Positions 5,616 through 8,217 of a DNA stretch of 8,217 bases are shown here, in pieces (position 1 is the first letter of the stretch; each line of letters opens with the position of its first letter). This stretch comes from an uncultured Desulfomonile sp. (GTDB taxonomy: Bacteria > Desulfobacterota > Desulfomonilia > Desulfomonilales > Desulfomonilaceae). The stretch is taken from positions 1-8,217 of the forward strand of contig CAINUH010000045.1 in NCBI GenBank assembly GCA_903853735.1, written 5' to 3'. The position numbers were made by a program, and so were the translations under genes. The notes under the pieces are model-generated. The model made no database searches and was not told the origin of the DNA. It saw nothing but the letters and a program-made list of their open reading frames with translations.

Positions 5616-6572
5616 TCAGGGCTTCTGTTTTAGAGCTTTGGATTGAATGAGCGTGGCCTTTTTCTGCAATTCTTCTGCCTTTTGTCGGTTTCCCATCTGT
5701 TCATTGAGTTCGGCTATTTCCATTAACACATCTACCAGTGCCGGATGATCCGGTCCCAGATTCTTTTCCAAAATGTCGGGCACTGTTCCCAATAGGACCT
5801 CGGCCTGGGCTTTTTTCCCTGACAACAGAAGAAACCCGGCAAGGTTCTGCGTAAACAGGGCGGCGGTCAGAGTGTCGGGCCCAGCCGCGTCTTTAAGAAC
5901 TCCCAAGGCTCTTTCTTGCAGGGAAACTGCCTCGTCGTATCTCTCTTGTTGCGCATATATTGATGCAAGATTGTTCAAGGAAGTTGCATACTCCTCTGAC
6001 TTTGCGCTGTGGCCCTTCTCTCTCTCAGCTATCGCCTGTTCCATGAGTTTAGCAGCCTCTGCAAAGTCTCCCTCGTTTGCGCGCAGCAGTGCCATGTTCT
6101 CGCGAACTTCGGTCACGGGTAGGCGATCTTGGGATGGCTTTTTTTCGTCAACGGCAAGAGCGCGCCTGAAGATGGCCTCCGCTTCAGCGGCTTTGTTCTG
6201 AACCTGTAGCAACATGCCCAGGCCGTTCAAAGGATGGATCACAGCGGGGTCATCAGGACCGAAGGTCTTCTCGATCAAAGACAATGTTTTCTTGAGCAGC
6301 GCATCAGCTTCATCGAACTTGCCCAGGTCCCTGTAGATGCCTGCCAACACCATCGTTGATTTGACAGTCTTGGAGTCAGACGGACCAAAATTCTTTTCCG
6401 CATATTGCAGGGACGTTTTGGCGTCCGATTCGGCTTCGGGGAGATTCCCCGCACTGATGTTGCTCTGCACTTTGGCTCCCAAATCCGTCCATTCCTGATC
6501 TGAACACCATCCTTCCCCGTTTGCGGACAAGATGGCGACGGCGACAAGACAAATCATGGCCTTTTTTCTCAT
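5616..6572 (-). CDS. Secreted tetratricopeptide-repeat protein (kinesin-light-chain type)
   Basis: A 318-residue protein with a signal peptide (basic MRKK, then a hydrophobic core [13 protein letters not shown]), so it probably acts in the periplasm. Cleavage is likely near GWCSDQ (residues 21-26). Cys23 does not sit in a good lipobox, so a lipoprotein is unlikely. The rest is about six tandem TPR units of ~42 residues of the kinesin-light-chain type, with linkers of the form F-G-P-D-D-P at 62-66, 104-109, 230-233 and 272-276. Helix pairs include [18 protein letters not shown] (80-97), [18 protein letters not shown] (164-181) and [18 protein letters not shown] (206-223). Such repeats bind other proteins; the partner is not evident. 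The start is supported by AGGGAGGAG at 6577-6585. It is followed by flavoredoxin on the same strand and is divergent from resB. It has no catalytic domain. Confidence 0.88.
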   Translation of the reverse strand: MRKKAMICLVAVAILSANGEGWCSDQEWTDLGAKVQSNISAGNLPEAESDAKTSLQYAEKNFGPSDSKTVKSTMVLAGIYRDLGKFDEADALLKKTLSLIEKTFGPDDPAVIHPLNGLGMLLQVQNKAAEAEAIFRRALAVDEKKPSQDRLPVTEVRENMALLRANEGDFAEAAKLMEQAIAEREKGHSAKSEEYATSLNNLASIYAQQERYDEAVSLQERALGVLKDAAGPDTLTAALFTQNLAGFLLLSGKKAQAEVLLGTVPDILEKNLGPDHPALVDVLMEIAELNEQMGNRQKAEELQKKATLIQSKALKQKP

Positions 6573-6636
6573 GTGACTCCTCCCTTGCTTCTACAAAAAT
6601 AGGGCGAAAGCATTCTGCTCCCCGACACACGGTTGA

Positions 6637-6665
6637 ATTTCTAACACAAATGATTTAGAAATCAT
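6637..6665. promoter_or_regulatory. Overlapping dyads in the TPR / resB divergent region (candidate operator)
   Basis: ATGATTT and AAATCAT (6650-6656, 6659-6665) form a 16-base palindrome with a two-base centre. An overlapping pair, ATTTCTAA (6637-6644) and TTAGAAAT (6655-6662), is also perfect, with a ten-base spacer. It lies between the divergent TPR and resB starts, where a regulator could control both. The regulator is unknown. Confidence 0.45.
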
Positions 6666-6674
6666 CTCTCGCGG

Positions 6675-6697
6675 TTCAGGATTATCAGGGACCTGAA
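6675..6697. repeat. TTCAGG/CCTGAA dyad next to the candidate operator
   Basis: TTCAGG (6675-6680) pairs with CCTGAA (6692-6697) across 11 bases. A nested near-palindrome, TCAGG-GA-CCTGA, lies at 6685-6696. Together with the dyad just upstream it makes this divergent region unusually rich in symmetry. A TATAAG at 6718-6723 could be a -10 box for resB, but no good -35 box precedes it, which would fit an activated promoter. Confidence 0.3.
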
Positions 6698-6762
6698 AGA
6701 ACAGGCGCCGACGCTCATATAAGCAACTCTAATATTGCAGGGGTTTTGCCGAGAGGTCAAGC

Positions 6763-6798
6763 ATGGAAGAAAACCGGCTCCAATGGAGAAGAAAATAA
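6763..6798 (+). CDS. Possible 11-codon leader peptide upstream of resB
   Basis: An ATG at 6763 opens MEENRLQWRRK and stops at TAA 6796-6798, directly abutting the resB ATG at 6799. GAGAGG at 6751-6756, six bases before the ATG, is a reasonable ribosome site, better spaced than the GGAG (6785-6788) used for resB. A ribosome finishing this ORF would stop exactly at the resB start, so translational coupling is possible. The peptide is very short and basic, and has no known family. It may be functional coupling or chance. Confidence 0.35.
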   Translation: MEENRLQWRRK

Positions 6799-8148
6799 AT
6801 GTCTCTTGTACAAACCGGTGACTCCATATCCTCCGGCCAAGACTCGCTGTGGCAAGCTGTTGCATCGTTCTTTACATCCGTCCGCACGGCAATCTCGCTA
6901 CTATTCCTGCTGGCGGCAGCCTCAATCGTGGGCACTGTTGTCCCCCAAGATGTGGGTTTGGACCACATCGGGCAGTCGGCCGGCTCGTTCTATTTTAGGC
7001 TATCCGCCATTTTGGATCTCCATAAAGTGTACCGTAGCTGGTGGTTCATCCTTCTCTTAGTCCTTTTGTCCCTGAATCTTGTTGGTTGCCTAACACGGAG
7101 ATTGCGTGCGATTTCGGAGGAATGGAGGGGGAATTCCGAAAAGAATTCTTTCATTTTCACGGCTTGCGATGCCAGACAACCAGCCGAAGTTCAGGCTTTA
7201 ATTGTTAAGGTATTGACCCGTGTTCTGAGAACCCAACCAAGAATCAGCGAAAACCTAGGTGTGGTGAGCGCAGGCTGGATCAAGCACAGGATTTATCTAC
7301 TTGGTTTCCCGTTGATTCACCTGGCCATAATCGTGATTCTTCTGGGAGCCGTTATCGGTGTCGTTTACGGGTTCAAAGGGACCATTAAGATAAAGGAGGG
7401 TGCGATCGGGAATAAGTTCACCCTTATACCGTCCGGTCGAGTGCAATCTCTCCCTTTTGAAATAGCTGTGGACTCGTTTACTCTTGCTCGTTACTCCACT
7501 GGGGAACCCAAAGAGTTTCGCAGCGATGTCAGAATTCTCAGAAATGGTGCAGAACTGAGCAAGGGCTCTATCAGAGTTAATCATCCTCTTACTGTAGAGC
7601 GCATATCACTGTACCAGTCAGATTACCGCGTACTGGGAGTAAAAGAGGTAAAACTGGCTGCAGTGGATTCACAGGGCAAATCGGTGCACTTCACTTTACA
7701 ACCCCGCGTTGCTACAGACGTGCCCAGCACGGAATACACTGCCAAATTGGTGAGTCTTGATCCAGGCGTCACCAAGAGAGGAACCGGCGTTGAAATCACT
7801 GTCGGGAGAGCCGGAGAACAGGCCAGCCCATTGAAATTATTCCGTAATGATTCTGAACCCATAAAGCTGAAAGACATTGAACTCCGTTTCCTCGATTACC
7901 AACCCCTTTACGCTACTGGATTACAGGTTGGCTACGATCCTGGCGCCCAGGTGGTATGGATTGGTTGCACCCTCTTGATTCTAGGCTTTTCCCTCAGCCT
8001 GTTCACAAATCTGAGACGAATCGACGCGGAGATCACAAGAGAAAATGGCCTCACACGGCTGAAGGTTTCCGGCCGGAGCAGGAAAATGCGCGGAGAATTC
8101 AGAGAGATGGTGGAGTCAAGAATACGTAAGTCATTCGAGATCGGATAG
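6799..8148 (+). CDS. resB: Cytochrome c biogenesis protein ResB/Ccs1 (System II)
   Basis: A 449-residue membrane protein. ResB works with ResC/CcsA to move heme across the membrane and attach it to apocytochrome c. Four membrane segments are visible: ~31-50 (AISLLFLLAAASIVGTVVPQ), ~81-97 (WWFILLLVLLSLNLVGC), ~165-190 (from IYLLGFPLIHLAII) and ~384-403 (VVWIGCTLLILGFSL). The large region between the third and fourth (~191-383) is the periplasmic domain. Typical motifs are GTVVPQ (45-50), YRSWWF (78-83), His174 in the third segment (likely the conserved heme-associated histidine), FTLARYSTGEPKEF (227-240), VNHPLT (260-265), LYQSDY (271-276) and TGLQVGYDPG (373-382). GGAG at 6785-6788 supports the ATG. 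The length is normal. A ccsA gene would usually follow; only 69 bases remain, with an ATG at 8211, so its presence cannot be shown. Confidence 0.93.
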   Translation: MSLVQTGDSISSGQDSLWQAVASFFTSVRTAISLLFLLAAASIVGTVVPQDVGLDHIGQSAGSFYFRLSAILDLHKVYRSWWFILLLVLLSLNLVGCLTRRLRAISEEWRGNSEKNSFIFTACDARQPAEVQALIVKVLTRVLRTQPRISENLGVVSAGWIKHRIYLLGFPLIHLAIIVILLGAVIGVVYGFKGTIKIKEGAIGNKFTLIPSGRVQSLPFEIAVDSFTLARYSTGEPKEFRSDVRILRNGAELSKGSIRVNHPLTVERISLYQSDYRVLGVKEVKLAAVDSQGKSVHFTLQPRVATDVPSTEYTAKLVSLDPGVTKRGTGVEITVGRAGEQASPLKLFRNDSEPIKLKDIELRFLDYQPLYATGLQVGYDPGAQVVWIGCTLLILGFSLSLFTNLRRIDAEITRENGLTRLKVSGRSRKMRGEFREMVESRIRKSFEIG

Positions 8149-8217
8149 CAGAAGACGCATAAAACTCAACGGAGAGGTCTAGCCTCCCGCACAATTATCG
8201 AGACGTTTTCATGACAA

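Noticed and set aside
6849..6865. TGGCAAG-CTG-TTGCA, resembling a sigma54 promoter.
   Set aside because: The spacing is one base short, and it lies inside resB with no downstream gene for it to serve.
8171..8217. Start of a ccsA gene at ATG 8211, with GGAGAGG at 8171-8177.
   Set aside because: Only two codons are inside the window, and the ribosome-site-like sequence is 33 bases upstream of that ATG, too far to support it.

Overview
The window looks like chromosomal DNA from a strictly anaerobic deltaproteobacterium (Desulfobacterota, a sulfate reducer or syntroph). The evidence is the gene set: an aldehyde:ferredoxin oxidoreductase (AOR) family tungsto/molybdo-enzyme, a flavin reductase very like Desulfovibrio flavoredoxin, a DUF6125 protein, and a ResB-type (System II) cytochrome c maturation protein. 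This placement is inferred from protein resemblance; no rRNA or other marker gene is present.

Positions 1-1060 (all minus strand) are an accessory, decaying patch. Reading in the direction of transcription it holds a C-terminal relic of a GH3/NagZ-like glycosidase, the last ~36 codons of a HigB/RelE-type toxin, an intact NadS/HigA-like helix-turn-helix antitoxin whose ATG overlaps the toxin stop, and then the N-terminal 64 codons of a zeta-toxin-like P-loop kinase that runs off the left edge. Positions 1061-1341 are a leader with a hairpin and a plausible sigma70 promoter.

Positions 1342-3078 (+) encode the 578-residue AOR-family oxidoreductase, with an unusual C-x3-C-x3-C cluster motif. An 86-base nested inverted repeat (a 17-bp outer stem around two hairpins) follows 15 bases after its stop. 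Convergent to it on the minus strand is a two-gene unit, moaC then a DUF6125 gene, with the DUF6125 Shine-Dalgarno lying at the moaC stop. MoaC makes the pterin precursor that an AOR enzyme needs, so this neighbourhood is a plausible cofactor and enzyme cluster. A 65-residue ribbon-helix-helix protein is divergent from moaC.

Positions 4981-6572 (minus) carry a secreted TPR-repeat protein followed by flavoredoxin. A 226-base divergent region (6573-6798), rich in dyads and containing an 11-codon leader ORF, separates these from resB (6799-8148, +). The ccsA partner, if present, would begin beyond the right edge.

Start sites were set by Shine-Dalgarno sequences. In two genes (moaC at 4528, flavoredoxin at 5556) the true start is internal to the longest reading frame. 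No rRNA, tRNA, CRISPR array, complete insertion sequence or canonical hairpin-plus-T-run terminator was seen.
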